A stretch of DNA of 64,000 bases, taken from Pyrocephalus nanus. Its lineage: Eukaryota > Chordata > Aves > Passeriformes > Tyrannidae. Position 1 is the stretch's first letter. Each line of letters opens with the position of its first letter. The notes below the pieces were generated by a model. The model was given only the letters and a program-made list of their open reading frames with translations, ran no database searches and was not told the origin of the DNA. Location of the stretch: contig CM076279.1 of the NCBI GenBank assembly GCA_038380795.1, positions 1,193,001 through 1,257,000 of the forward strand, given 5' to 3'. Shown in pieces: positions 1 to 9,262 of this stretch. The position numbers and the translations under genes are program-made.

Positions 1-837
1 AGCGCAGCCTGATCTCCATCCTGAGGATCATTTTGATGTTCTCGTCCTCCACGTGCTGCTCCACGGCTTCCAGGGCCCGGGCCCCCCCGTCCCGGTGCCG
101 CTCCAGCAGCTCCTCCACGTACCCCACCCACACACAGTTGGGGCAGCCGGTCCCGCAGCAGTGCGTGGGTGGTGGGGGGAGAGGGGGGTCTGCAGGAGGG
201 ACCCCCCCATTGCCACCGGGGGGATCTGTGCTGCTGTCCCTCCCTGGGGTGTCCGAGGAGCTGCTGCCCTTTCCTGGCGTGTCCGAGAGCTGGCGGAGGC
301 TGGAGATGTTGGGGGGTTGGGAGCGCAGGGTCCTTTCTCTGGGCGTCCCCCCCGCCCTGTTTGGAGGCTGCAAGAACAAGACCCCCCCTCTGCTGATGCC
401 AGTCTGGGTGACACAGAGAGGGGACAGCCCTGGCTGCTGCACCCCCAACTCAGCCCTAGGACCCCCCTCCCACCACCAACACCCCCAGCAGCTCCCCCTG
501 GCCCCTCTCAGCACCCCCATATCTTCCCCCCTAATCCCCAGCCCCCCACCCCATTCCCAGCACCCCCTTGCTCTTCCCGCAGCCCCCTCGTCCCAACACT
601 CCCTTCTCCCTCCTCAGCCCCCCGCTCACCTCCACCCCCATCTTTTCCCCTCCTCAGCCCCCACCCCATCCGCAGCACCCTCCTGATGGCCCAGCACCCC
701 CGCGTCCCCCCACACCTCACCCCCAGCACCCTCTTGTCACTCCCCCGGACCCGCCGTGTCCCCCCCACCCGTGTCCCCCCTGTCCCCCTCACCCCCCGGC
801 GCGGCCCCGCCAGGCCCCGCGCCCCCCGCAGCAGCAT
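1..837 (-). CDS. OXLD1: OXLD1, oxidoreductase-like domain-containing protein 1 (3' end cut by window)
   Basis: Two coding exons are read on the minus strand. Exon 1 is 837-793 (15 codons, starting [11 protein letters not shown]) and ends at a GTGAGG donor. Exon 2 runs from 367 to the window edge and follows a strong pyrimidine-tract CAG acceptor; both join in phase 0. The visible 137 residues comprise a basic, arginine-rich N-terminus that fits a mitochondrial presequence, a Ser/Gly/Pro-rich linker, then the oxidoreductase-like core. The core carries the cysteine cluster [14 protein letters not shown] and an acidic helical tail ending ILRMEIRLR. The human protein is about 147 residues, so only a few C-terminal residues should lie outside the window. 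The cysteine motif is diagnostic of the family, whose biochemical activity is not established. It is head to head with CCDC137, as in mammals. The exon 1 assignment rests on phase, splice sites and the MLLR start shared with the human protein. Confidence 0.88.
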
Positions 838-999
838 CCGGCCCCGCCCCTGCGCGAGTGACAGCTCCCTCAGCCAATAGGCGCCCTGCACTGACAGTGG
901 GGCGGGAGCTAAGGGGCAGAACCGACCAATAAGGAGCAGGGGGTGGGGCTGCAAATCCGGAGGTGGCGGCGGAGCGGCCACGTGAGGAGCGACAGGGAC
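838..999. promoter_or_regulatory. Divergent OXLD1/CCDC137 promoter
   Basis: The 162 bp between the two start codons contain two CCAAT boxes (in cagccaatag at 871-880 and accgaccaat at 921-930). GC boxes lie near 841-850 and 899-907, and there is no TATA box. This is the usual make-up of a bidirectional housekeeping promoter. The extent is inferred from the start codons; transcription start sites cannot be seen. Confidence 0.65.
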
Positions 1000-3039
1000 A
1001 TGGCCCGGGGACCGGGACCGGGACCGGGACCCCCCCGGGGAGCGCGGCAGAGACCGGCACCCAAACAGGGACAGAGACTGGGAACGGGGCAGAAACAGGG
1101 GCGGGGACCAGGACAGGGACAGAAGCCGGGACCGGGACAGAGACCAGGACAGAAAATGGGGCCGGGACAGAAAGCGGGACCGCAATCGGAACATGGACAG
1201 GCCGTCCCGCGGCGCAGCAGGTCAGTGCACGCGGGATCCGGTCGGGATCGTGCCTGGCTCGCTCCCGTTTGGGGACATGGACTCAGCGGGGTCTCGGGGC
1301 GTGGGTGAGCCCTGGCGGGCGTTCTACTCTCAGGGGCTGGGTCCTGATCTCTCCCTGTGCCCGGGTCCCGATGTCTCCCCGTGGCTGGTCCTGATCTCTC
1401 CCCATGCCTGGGTTCCAGTGTCCTGCTGTACCCAAGTCCTGATGTCCTTCCGTACCTGGATCCTGGTATCCTGCCATGCCCAGGTCCCATGTTTCAGTGT
1501 CCAGGTGTCCCAGTGCCTGTGTCCTGGGGTTCCATCCTCCTGGTCCTGCTGTCCTGCCATGCCCGTGTCCCACTGTCCCAGCCTCCAGGTCCCGGTGCTT
1601 CCCTGCAGGCCTCTCACTGTGCTCATTCCCTGCAGGAAGGAGAGGAAGATGCACAACATGAAGCCCAAGCACCCCGAGGAGCAGGAGATCCCGTTCCGCC
1701 TGCGGGAGCTCATGCGGAGCCGCGAGGCCATGAAGCGCCTGGGCCCTGGGAAGAAGAAGGCAGCAGGTGGGACACGGAGATGGCCCAAGCAGGTGGCCCA
1801 GGGCCTGACCCAGGAGCCCATGGCACAGCTGGATCCTGCCATGGGACCTCCTCCTCCCTCTGGTGATGTCCCAGGCCTGCCCTGGCAGCAGGAGGGTCTC
1901 TGGGGTGTCACTCCAGTAACATCCCCCGTCTCTCCTAGAGAAGAAGCAGCAGCAGAAGCCCAAATCCAAGGGGGCCATCCCAGTGCCCAAATCCAAGGGG
2001 GCCATCCGAGTGCCCAGGTTCCGGAGGGGGAAGGGGGAGTCGGAGCACTCCTACATCTGCCGCATGGAGCAGGAGGTGCAGCACGTCCTGTTCCTCACCG
2101 AGAACCAGCTCCAGCGGGAGCCTGAGCGGGAGGACACGGCCCTGGAGAAGTCCCAGAGGAAAAAAGAGTGAGAGCAAGGCCATGGGGGCTGGACAGGGCC
2201 AGCCCAGGGCTGTGACCTGTCCCCCTGCTCGCTTCTACAGGGCAGGTCTGGTGTTGGCAGCAGCTGGTGGGGCAGGTGGGGGGCTCTCCATGGATTTGGA
2301 TCTCTGGGAATGGAGTCACAAGCCTGCTTCACCCTCCTGGGGGGAGAGCTGTGGGATTTGGGGGACTCCTGTGGGGTAGGGACTCACCTCCTTGTTCCCG
2401 AGCCCCCGGCATAACGAGGCTCCTCAGGTTTCAGAGAAAGAAGCTGGAAAAAGCTCGGAAGAAGAAAGAGGAGAAGAAGGAGGACATGCTGGAGAAGAGC
2501 CTGTTCCAAGGTGGGGCTGGAGTGGGGTGGGCTGGAGTGACCCCCAGCACAGGGGGGGCAGCACATGGAGGGGACTGGGGAGCTGGATTGGCACATCCTG
2601 GAGGGACCTGACTCTGGCTCTGGTTTCCTCACAGACACGGTGGCGTTCGGGGAGGTGGTGACACAGCCACCCACCATCACCTCGCGGCCCCGGGGACGGG
2701 GTCCTGCCGAGCAGGTGAGCTCTGGGGGACAGTGCCACCTGCCTACCTGCAGGGCTGGGGTCTTCTCAGTGACAGCTCCTGGCAGCGCGGTCCTGCTGCC
2801 TCATCCTTCATCCTGTCCCGCTCTGCCCGCAGGCTGGACGGAAGCAGCTCCTCCTGACGCCTCGGCTGGGCCGGAGCCAGGCGTCCCCCGTGTCCCCCGC
2901 GTCCCCGGCGATGTCCATGGCTCGCCAGCGCATCGTGGAGGAGGAGCGGGCGCGGGTCATCCAGGCCTACAGGGACATCCAGAGGCGGAAACAGCTCCAG
3001 CGGGAGCGTTCCCAGGCCGGGCACAGGGCCCCGCACTGA
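1000..3039 (+). CDS. CCDC137: CCDC137, coiled-coil domain-containing protein 137
   Basis: Six coding exons: 1000-1220, 1636-1766, 1939-2168, 2435-2510, 2635-2714 and 2833-3039. They sum to 945 nt (314 residues), all junctions GT-AG and in phase; human CCDC137 is about 289 residues. The start ATG at 1000 follows the divergent promoter. Recognisable family blocks, in order: EEQEIPFRLRELMRSR (exon 2), PRFRRGKGESEHSYICRMEQ with VQHVLFL (exon 3), the Lys/Glu coiled coil RKKLEKARKKKEEKKEDMLE (exon 4), DTVAFGEVVTQPP (exon 5) and MARQRIVEEERARVIQAYRD (exon 6). The human protein is a basic nuclear/nucleolar, chromosome-associated protein. The first 70 residues are a low-complexity Gly/Pro/Gln/Lys tract encoded by a short repeat. 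Exon 3 also repeats KPKSKGAI / PKSKGAI. Confidence 0.94.
1005..1195 (+). repeat. Coding minisatellite in CCDC137 exon 1
   Basis: Degenerate tandem units of the type gggaccgggaca / gggacagaaac fill most of exon 1. They encode alternating GPGPGPG and GQK/GQR motifs. The frame stays open and joins exon 2 correctly, so the repeat is part of the predicted protein. Repeat length may vary between individuals or assemblies. Confidence 0.8.
1221..1635 (+). repeat. CCDC137 intron 1 with imperfect ~30-bp repeats
   Basis: The intron is built largely from loose repeats around 'tcctgatctctccc' and 'gtcctgccatgcccaggtccc'. No other feature is seen. Confidence 0.5.
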
Positions 3040-3191
3040 GCCCACCCGCAGGGGCTGCGCATCGCTGATCCCTCTGCAGGGACCCCAGGACTCGCAGGGG
3101 ACATTGTCGGGATGCTCTTGTGTTGCTGCCGAGCCCTGGGACACACAGACTGCCCAGAGTGGGGTCCCCGCGGTGCCATGGACCTGCTTGG

Positions 3192-3197
3192 AGTAAA
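3192..3197 (+). terminator. CCDC137: Possible CCDC137 poly(A) signal (AGTAAA)
   Basis: AGTAAA lies 153 bp after the CCDC137 stop codon, and no AATAAA is seen between them. AGTAAA is a known weak variant, so this assignment is tentative. Confidence 0.4.
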
Positions 3198-3199
3198 AG

Positions 3200-4780
3200 T
3201 GCCAGTGGGAGCTGATGGCATGAGCATGTCTGTGCTGCCACCCTTGGTTCCTTAGGGACACTGCTGTGCAGGCAGATGGCAGTGCCAGGCGTGTCACTGT
3301 CACCGCAGGCTGGGCAGGGCTCTGGCGAGGCCAGGACCCTCATTGCTCAGCCTTGAAAAGACCCCAGTGCCAGGCCATGACCCCTCCAGCTCCAGTCCTC
3401 AGTGGGACAAAAGAGAAGCAGTGTTGAGGACATGGAGCATCCCACAGAGCTCACCTGCACAGTGTCACTTCCCTGTGTTGTCGCCGCTCGTGGCACTGTG
3501 GAACCCCCGGTCTGCGGCCGTGCCACCCCTGCCCTCGGCACTGCTGCCTGTGTCCCCCCCCGGCCCTGGCACACCCCGATGACCCCAATGCCAGGTGTGC
3601 TGCCTTGTCCCCACCACTGCACCCACACCCGCCCTGTGCCACCCGCCCCATCCACGGTGCCCCTGGGCAGCCCCCGGCTCCGGGCCCCGGGGAGGCTCCG
3701 GGGCTGCTCCCGGCACGGCGCAGCCGTGTCTGCCCTCACCTGCCCGCACAAAGGCCCCGCTGTTCCACGGCCCCGCCGGCACAAAGCATTCCCTGTTGGA
3801 GCGGGGCTGCGGCCGGCGCTGGCGGCACCGGTGGGATCCCGCGCTTCCGGAGGGGCTGGGCATGGGAGGGAGCCACCGGCAGCTCCGCTGTCCCCACCGG
3901 AGCTGGGCAGGGACATTCTCTACCACCCTGCTTTTTAAGCATCACTGCTGTGCCCCCAGGAAGGTGGACATGCATTTGGGGGGGGTCACACGCTGGACCC
4001 CGCTCTGCCATGTGCCAGTGGCTGGGAGGAGAGAGCGCTGCGGTGATGGTGGCCCTGGGGACACCGAGTGCCTGGCACTGCTGGGCGATGTCCCTTCTGC
4101 CACCTGGCGCCAGGTAAACACGGGTGCCAGGTAAACACGGGTGCCAGGTAAACACGGGAGCCAGGTAAACACGGGAGCCAGGTAAACACGGGTGCCCCGG
4201 GGGGGCACGGCCACATCCCGCTGCAAACACCCGCCTCCCACGGCTGTGTCCCTGAAGCTGGGAGCGTGGGCGTGTGCCAGCCAAAGGCACGGTGGGGACA
4301 TGGCATGTGCCATGCTCCTGCCGTGTCCCCCTCGTGCGGGCACACCCGTGCAGGGCACACGTGCCCGCTGCCAGCCCCTCTGCCGCCATCCCAGCTCGGG
4401 CTCAAGGAGAGCAGGTCACCCTCCTGCCCCCACAGAGCCATTCCAGCCCTGAATAATTCATGGCACTGATGGCCACAGGCTTCCTGCCCAGAGGAGGAGG
4501 AATGGTTGTGGAGGGGAAGGCAATCTGAGCGGGAAAACCGCCCTGACCTTGGCACGTCCTCCGTGCTGCACTGCCTCCTGCCCGGCAGCCCATCTGCCCT
4601 CGGGATTCCAGCCCAGCCACCCCATCTGGGAGGGCTGGAGCCCCCCCTTGCTCCCTGTGAGCCCCCAGAAGGGGAACATGGCATTGAGTCCACAGGCACT
4701 GCGGTGGGATCAGGAATGGGGGAGCAGCCAGTGGCACACCTGGGGACACCTCTCATCAAGGGCTGCCTGTGACGGCACCG
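3200..4780. other. Intergenic interval, CCDC137 to GPRC5C
   Basis: GC-rich non-coding DNA between two convergent genes. No conserved reading frame or RNA gene is recognised. It holds the 17-bp tandem array at 4109-4193. Gene order on either side implies that it contains a chromosomal rearrangement junction relative to mammals. Confidence 0.6.
4109..4193 (+). repeat. 17-bp tandem array, 5 copies
   Basis: Five head-to-tail copies of gccaggtaaacacgggt start at 4109, 4126, 4143, 4160 and 4177. They differ only at the last base (t or a). There are no spacers, so this is a minisatellite and not a CRISPR array. Confidence 0.95.
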
Positions 4781-4794
4781 TAGGAAAAACCACC

Positions 4795-4800
4795 TTTATT
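4795..4800 (-). terminator. GPRC5C: GPRC5C poly(A) signal
   Basis: tttatt on the plus strand reads AATAAA on the minus strand, about 0.7 kb downstream of the GPRC5C stop codon. It is the first canonical signal downstream of that gene. Confidence 0.75.
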
Positions 4801-5511
4801 GGGGTGACCTGAAAAAAAACGGGGGAGAGGAAAAATGACAGAGAAAGCCACAGGGAGGGCGAGGGGCCCAGCCCCCTCCCCGCACCCCAGAAGGGTCCCC
4901 GAGCCCTGAGCGGGGAAGGCACCGAGAAGGCAGCTGGGACTGTGGGGCCCCAGCAAGGCACTGATCCCCCAGGCCCCCAGCAGCATCCCTTCCCCAGCAG
5001 TGGGGACACTGAGGCAGGGCAGGAGGCAGAGCTGGGGACAGCTTTGTGTCCCCTCATGCCCCATGGTGGGAGGGGGCCGGGCCAGCTCAGGGTCCCCAGG
5101 GCTGGTGGGGTCACCGCAGAACCGGGGGCTCGGTGCCAGGGGTGCCCTGGGTGGGGGTCCCACCGGCTCCCCAGCTTCAGAGGGTCCATGGCCTGGGGGG
5201 GACGGGGCGTCTGTGCGTCACAAAGGCAGTGGGGGGACAACTTGGGGTGTCCCCATGGGAGCCAGTCCTTGAGGCAGGCCGTGGGGTCCGGCAGAGCAGG
5301 CGGCTTGCGGGTGCCATGGCCAGGTGGGACGGGCAGGTGGGAGCGCTGGCTCTGGGGCCGTATCCGGGCATCCCGTTGGCAGGAACTGGCTCTGGCTGCT
5401 GGCCGGGGTGGGATTCACGTGTCAGGGCAGGATGAGGCTTGGCGAGACCTCGGGAGCAGGACGGAGGGGCCGCGGCTGTGCCAAGGCTGCAGGACCTGTG
5501 CCACGGGGGCT

Positions 5512-7883
5512 TCACCACCGGTTCCTGTTGTACGGGGACTGCACCTGCGGGCAGAGCGGGGTGGCACAGCCGTGGCACCAGGACCGTGGCTCCTGCACTG
5601 GTGGCACGAGCACCCTGACCCACCGGGGGGGCTCTGGGTGCTGGGCAGAGCCATCACCATGGCAGGCAGACTTTGCCCCTGCCATGGCTGGGTGCCCACT
5701 GCTGTTCACCCACCTGGAAGCTCCGGGTGTCCCGTGGGGTGCCGATGTGCCGGGCCTGTGCCGCGAAGGCGTCCTCAGCTCGGAGTGTGGAGCTGGCACT
5801 GCCGGGTGCCGGGCTGGTGGAGGCGCGGGGAAGGATCACGTCATAGGGACCTTCACTCTGGGGGACAGACACAGGGGGTGTCACCGCAGCCCTGCAGGGT
5901 CCCGGGGGAGGAAGGCTCAGAGGGTCCCCACCCCATTACAGCAGCCACTGGGACATGGGGGGTCGTGGTGGCCCCCACCCCCTCACACCCTGTCCCGGCT
6001 GGAAGGCCGATGTGGCTGCCCCCAGTGCCACCCGGTGTCACACTCACCATGCCCTTGTGCATCAGAGCCATCTCGGTGGGCTGGTACACGCTGGTCAGCA
6101 GCTGCCCGTTGTAGCCGCTGTACGGGGACACCGGTTTCTTGGCTGCCGAGACACAGGGACGGTCACCACGGAGCCACCCCCGCCCACCGGGAATCCCCGT
6201 GCCTCGTTAGCGAGTTTAATGAGCTGACTCAGCAGCTTTGTGCCTTTCCCAGGGGACACTCCTGTCCCCAGGGTTGGCACTGCCACGCTCCCGGAGCAGC
6301 CCCTGCCTGGCTGCGGTTTGTTATTGTAGGGTCTCTCGGGTGCAGGTGCTGCTCGGGGGGACCCTCCCTGCCCTGTGGGGTGCAGACACCTGGTGCCCGC
6401 CCCGCGATGCCCACTGGGGAGGCTGTCACCACCTCATGTTATTGTAGGGTCTCGCGGGTGCAGTGTGTGCCCGGGGCACAGGCCCGGGAGCCGCGGGCAC
6501 CCCACGCCGGGGAGGGAGCACCCAGCGCCTGCTGGGCTCAGCCCAAACTGGTAGGCCCAGCCCGGCCAGTTCTCGGGAACCACAACAGGCGTCAGTCCTT
6601 GGCAGGTCACCGCCAGACAGCTCATCACCCACCCACAGCTGCCACCCCCGGTGGGGACATCCCTGAGGGTCCCCATAATTGAGGGTCCCCGGTGCCTGTT
6701 GGCAGCTCCACCATGGGGCAAGAGGGTCCCTGGCGAGCCCCAGTGTCCACCAGCAGCCCTGCCACGGTGTGGCAAGAGAATCCCTGATGAGGATCCCTGA
6801 TGCCCACCAGCCCACCGTGGGATAGGAGGGTCCCCGTGAGCCCCAGCACCCACCGAAGGAGGGCTCGTCCATGGAGAAGGCTTTGTTCTCCACGAACATG
6901 CTCTGGGACTTCTGCTCCTTCAGGATGGTCTCGTAGCCCACCCCGCGCGTGGGGTAGCCGTCGTCCTCGAAGGCCTGCTCGGGGCTGCGCCGCGTCACGT
7001 GCGTCACCTCGGGGATGACGTAGAGCAGGAGGAAGGCGCAGGCGTTGCTGACCAGCGCGATGGCCAACGTGGGGTCATCCCAGCCGGGCTTGCGGCCGGC
7101 GCGCCGGTTCCCGTAGAGGTACATGACGGTCCACGCCAACCAGATGGCCACGGAGAGGCCGGTGGTGGCCAGGATGAAGGCGCCGTGCTTGTGCCAGCGG
7201 CCGTAGCGGCCGCAGAGGGCCGGCCAGGCCGTGGCGAAGGCGGCCGCCAGCAGGAACATGACGTAGATGAGCGCCATGACAAAGTCGGCGTCCGCCAGCT
7301 GGCAGGGGTCTGGGGGGCCCTCCCGCCGCGCCACCGTGATGAGCAGCCACTCGGCGTTGATGATGACCTCCACCGAGGCGAGGGACAGGGCCACCGCCAG
7401 CGTCACCCAGCCCCGCGGCGCGCGGTTCCGCCGCGCCAGGAAGTTGAGGGCCATGGCGTGCGCCAGCAGGCAGGAGAAGCAGATCCCGAAGAGGACGCCG
7501 AAGAGGAAGCGGCGGGAGGTGCAGGTGGAGAAATCCGGCCCCACGACGAAGTCAAAGGTCAGGCAGAACAACCCGAAGGTGCCCAGGAGGAAGAAGACCT
7601 GCGTGGCCACCAGGCTCTTCTTCTGGGGGTCCTGCACGAAGGGCAGGCTGGCCACCAGCACAATGGTGAGCACGAAGGTGGTCACCACGCCGAGGCTGGC
7701 CACCGCCTCCACCGCGATGCCCCAGCCCTCCGAGAGGTCGCAGAGGTTGTAGTAGAGGGAGGAGAGGCCGTGGCCACAGCCCCGGGGCGGGGTGGGCTGC
7801 GGGGTGGGCTGTGGGGTGGACTGTGGGGTGGGCTGCGTGGCGGCCGTGGGGAGCAGGGCCAGCAGCACGGCCGCGGGCTCCAT
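5512..7883 (-). CDS. GPRC5C: GPRC5C, class C orphan receptor (RAIG3)
   Basis: Minus-strand coding exons: 7883-6854, 6142-6048, 5857-5714 and 5544-5512. They total 1302 nt (433 residues), all in phase; human is about 441. The start ATG (MEPAAVLLALLP) gives a signal-peptide-like N-terminus, then a Pro/Gln/Thr repeat and seven hydrophobic segments all within exon 1. Family markers include SLYYNLCDLSEGWGI, FGLFCLTFDFVV, SVEVIINAEWLLI and ETILKEQKSQSMFVENKAF. The tail carries SPYSGYNGQLLTSVYQPTEM and SEGPYDVILPRAS, matching the human C-terminal tail. Class C orphan receptors of this family sit at the plasma membrane and are retinoic-acid-inducible. The last exon encodes only VQSPYNRNRW, unlike the human ending I remember (NPYVWD), so another terminal exon may exist. 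A 5'UTR junction is likely at 7907/7908 (CCCACAG acceptor). Confidence 0.95.
6320..6463 (-). repeat. Paired 26-bp direct repeat in GPRC5C intron 1
   Basis: gttattgtagggtctctcgg at 6320 and its continuation recur at 6438-6463 with a single mismatch over 26 bp; flanking similarity suggests about 40 bp was duplicated. On the gene strand the copy at 6438 falls at the end of an open frame that reads on from exon 1. Confidence 0.85.
6600..6850 (+). repeat. Imperfect ~60-bp repeats in GPRC5C intron 1
   Basis: Phrases such as 'gagggtccc' and 'ccaccagc' recur three to four times with loose spacing. This is low-complexity intronic DNA with no coding role inferred. Confidence 0.45.
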
Positions 7884-8639
7884 CCTGCACCGCAGCACCC
7901 AGGGACCCTGTGGGACACAGCGGGGTCAGGGCACGGTGAGCAGAGACACGGATCAGCTCCTAGCTCGGAGCATCCCTTCCCACAGCACCCCCCCAGACAT
8001 CCCACAGCACCCCCCCAGACATCCCACAGCAAGCAGTGAGGTCCCAGGGAGCCCTGAGTGTGCTGGCACAGCTGAGCCCACCCCAGAGTGGCCAGGGAGC
8101 TCCAGATGGGACCAGGCAGCCACGTGTTCCCCATTGACTCCTTGCCTGGAGGTTGGTGACAGCTGAGGGGAGATCTCTGTGCCCCACATGTTCCCTCCTG
8201 ACACGGGAATTCTCTGGGGCTGTGCCCATCCCTGCCACCGGTGCCAGGAGTGGGCAGCACTGTGCCCGCTGGCTTCCTGGGAACACCGAATGAGGGCCCA
8301 GGCTGGATGGCAGAGGTGATACTGCAGGACAGGGCTGACCCCTTGCCTTGTCCCTAGCTGCCACCACGTTCCTCTCTCCACTTCTCCTGTCCCACTTCCC
8401 TCCTCTGGCTACGGGCACTGGCCCAGTGCGGGTCGCGTGTCTGGCCCGCTGGCACGTAGGCAGCCGCAGCCTGGCATGGCACGGCACGGCACAGCCTGGC
8501 ACGGCACGGGGTCCCGGTGACTGTCCCCACTGCTGCCACCCAGGAGTGGGCACAGGGAAGAGGAGGCAGCAGCCCCACTGCTAGGGGGAAGAAACGGGGA
8601 GGAGACCCCCGGCAAGGTGACTCTGGGGCCAGGACCCCT

Positions 8640-9262
8640 TGCTCTCCGAGGGGACACCCCGAACTGGGCACCCCCCCGGCCCCGGGATGGGGACAGGGAC
8701 CCCCGTACCACAGTCGGAGAGAGTCCCCGTGCCCGCGGGTCGGACCGGCTCCACCCGCACCGCCAGCGCAGTCCCCCCGCACCCCCGGCCCGGCTCCCCG
8801 CGCTCCCAGCCCAGCTCCTCCCGCAGCTCCCACTCGCTCTCCCCGCACTCCCGTCCCGCTCCCCCCGCCCGCCCATCCCGCACCGTCCCGGTGTTTCCCG
8901 GAGCTCCCGCCCGGTCCTGGCGCCGAAACTCTGCCTGAGCCGCCCCCGACCCTCCGGCCGGAGGAGCTGAAGGGGCGGACGGGTCCCGGTCCCTTCCCGT
9001 CGCGGTTCCCGGTGCCCCCCAGCCCCGCAGGGCTCGCCCCCGCCCGAGCCCCGCTCACCGGCCGCAGCCCCCGGTGGCCACCGCTCCTCTCCGCTCCGCT
9101 CCCCCCGTGCCGAGCCGAGCCGAGCCGAGCCGAGCCAGCCCCGGTGCCGCCGCACCGTGCGCCTGCCCGGCCCGGCCCCTCCCCGAGGTGCGGCTCAGCC
9201 CCGGGAGCGCGGTCGGGGCCGGCCGGGACCTGCCCCGCCGCACCGGGCGGGGGCACCGGGAT
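8640..9262 (-). promoter_or_regulatory. GPRC5C: CpG island, likely GPRC5C promoter and first exon
   Basis: A dense CpG stretch with GC boxes and a short gagcc tandem repeat (about 9113-9141) lies 0.8-1.4 kb upstream of the GPRC5C start codon. A clean splice acceptor just 5' of the ATG (7907/7908) implies an upstream non-coding exon, and this island is the obvious place for it. The transcription start is not resolved. Confidence 0.6.

Noticed and set aside
4109..4193. CRISPR-like array
   Set aside because: The 17-bp copies are contiguous with no unique spacers, and the genome is eukaryotic.
5324..6682. 452-codon plus-strand frame over the GPRC5C 3' exons
   Set aside because: It overlaps well-supported minus-strand exons and introns, has no known domain and is explained by stop-poor GC-rich sequence.
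6999..8039. 346-codon plus-strand frame opposite GPRC5C
   Set aside because: Antisense shadow of the seven-TM exon; composition is Gly/Glu/Gln/His-rich low complexity.
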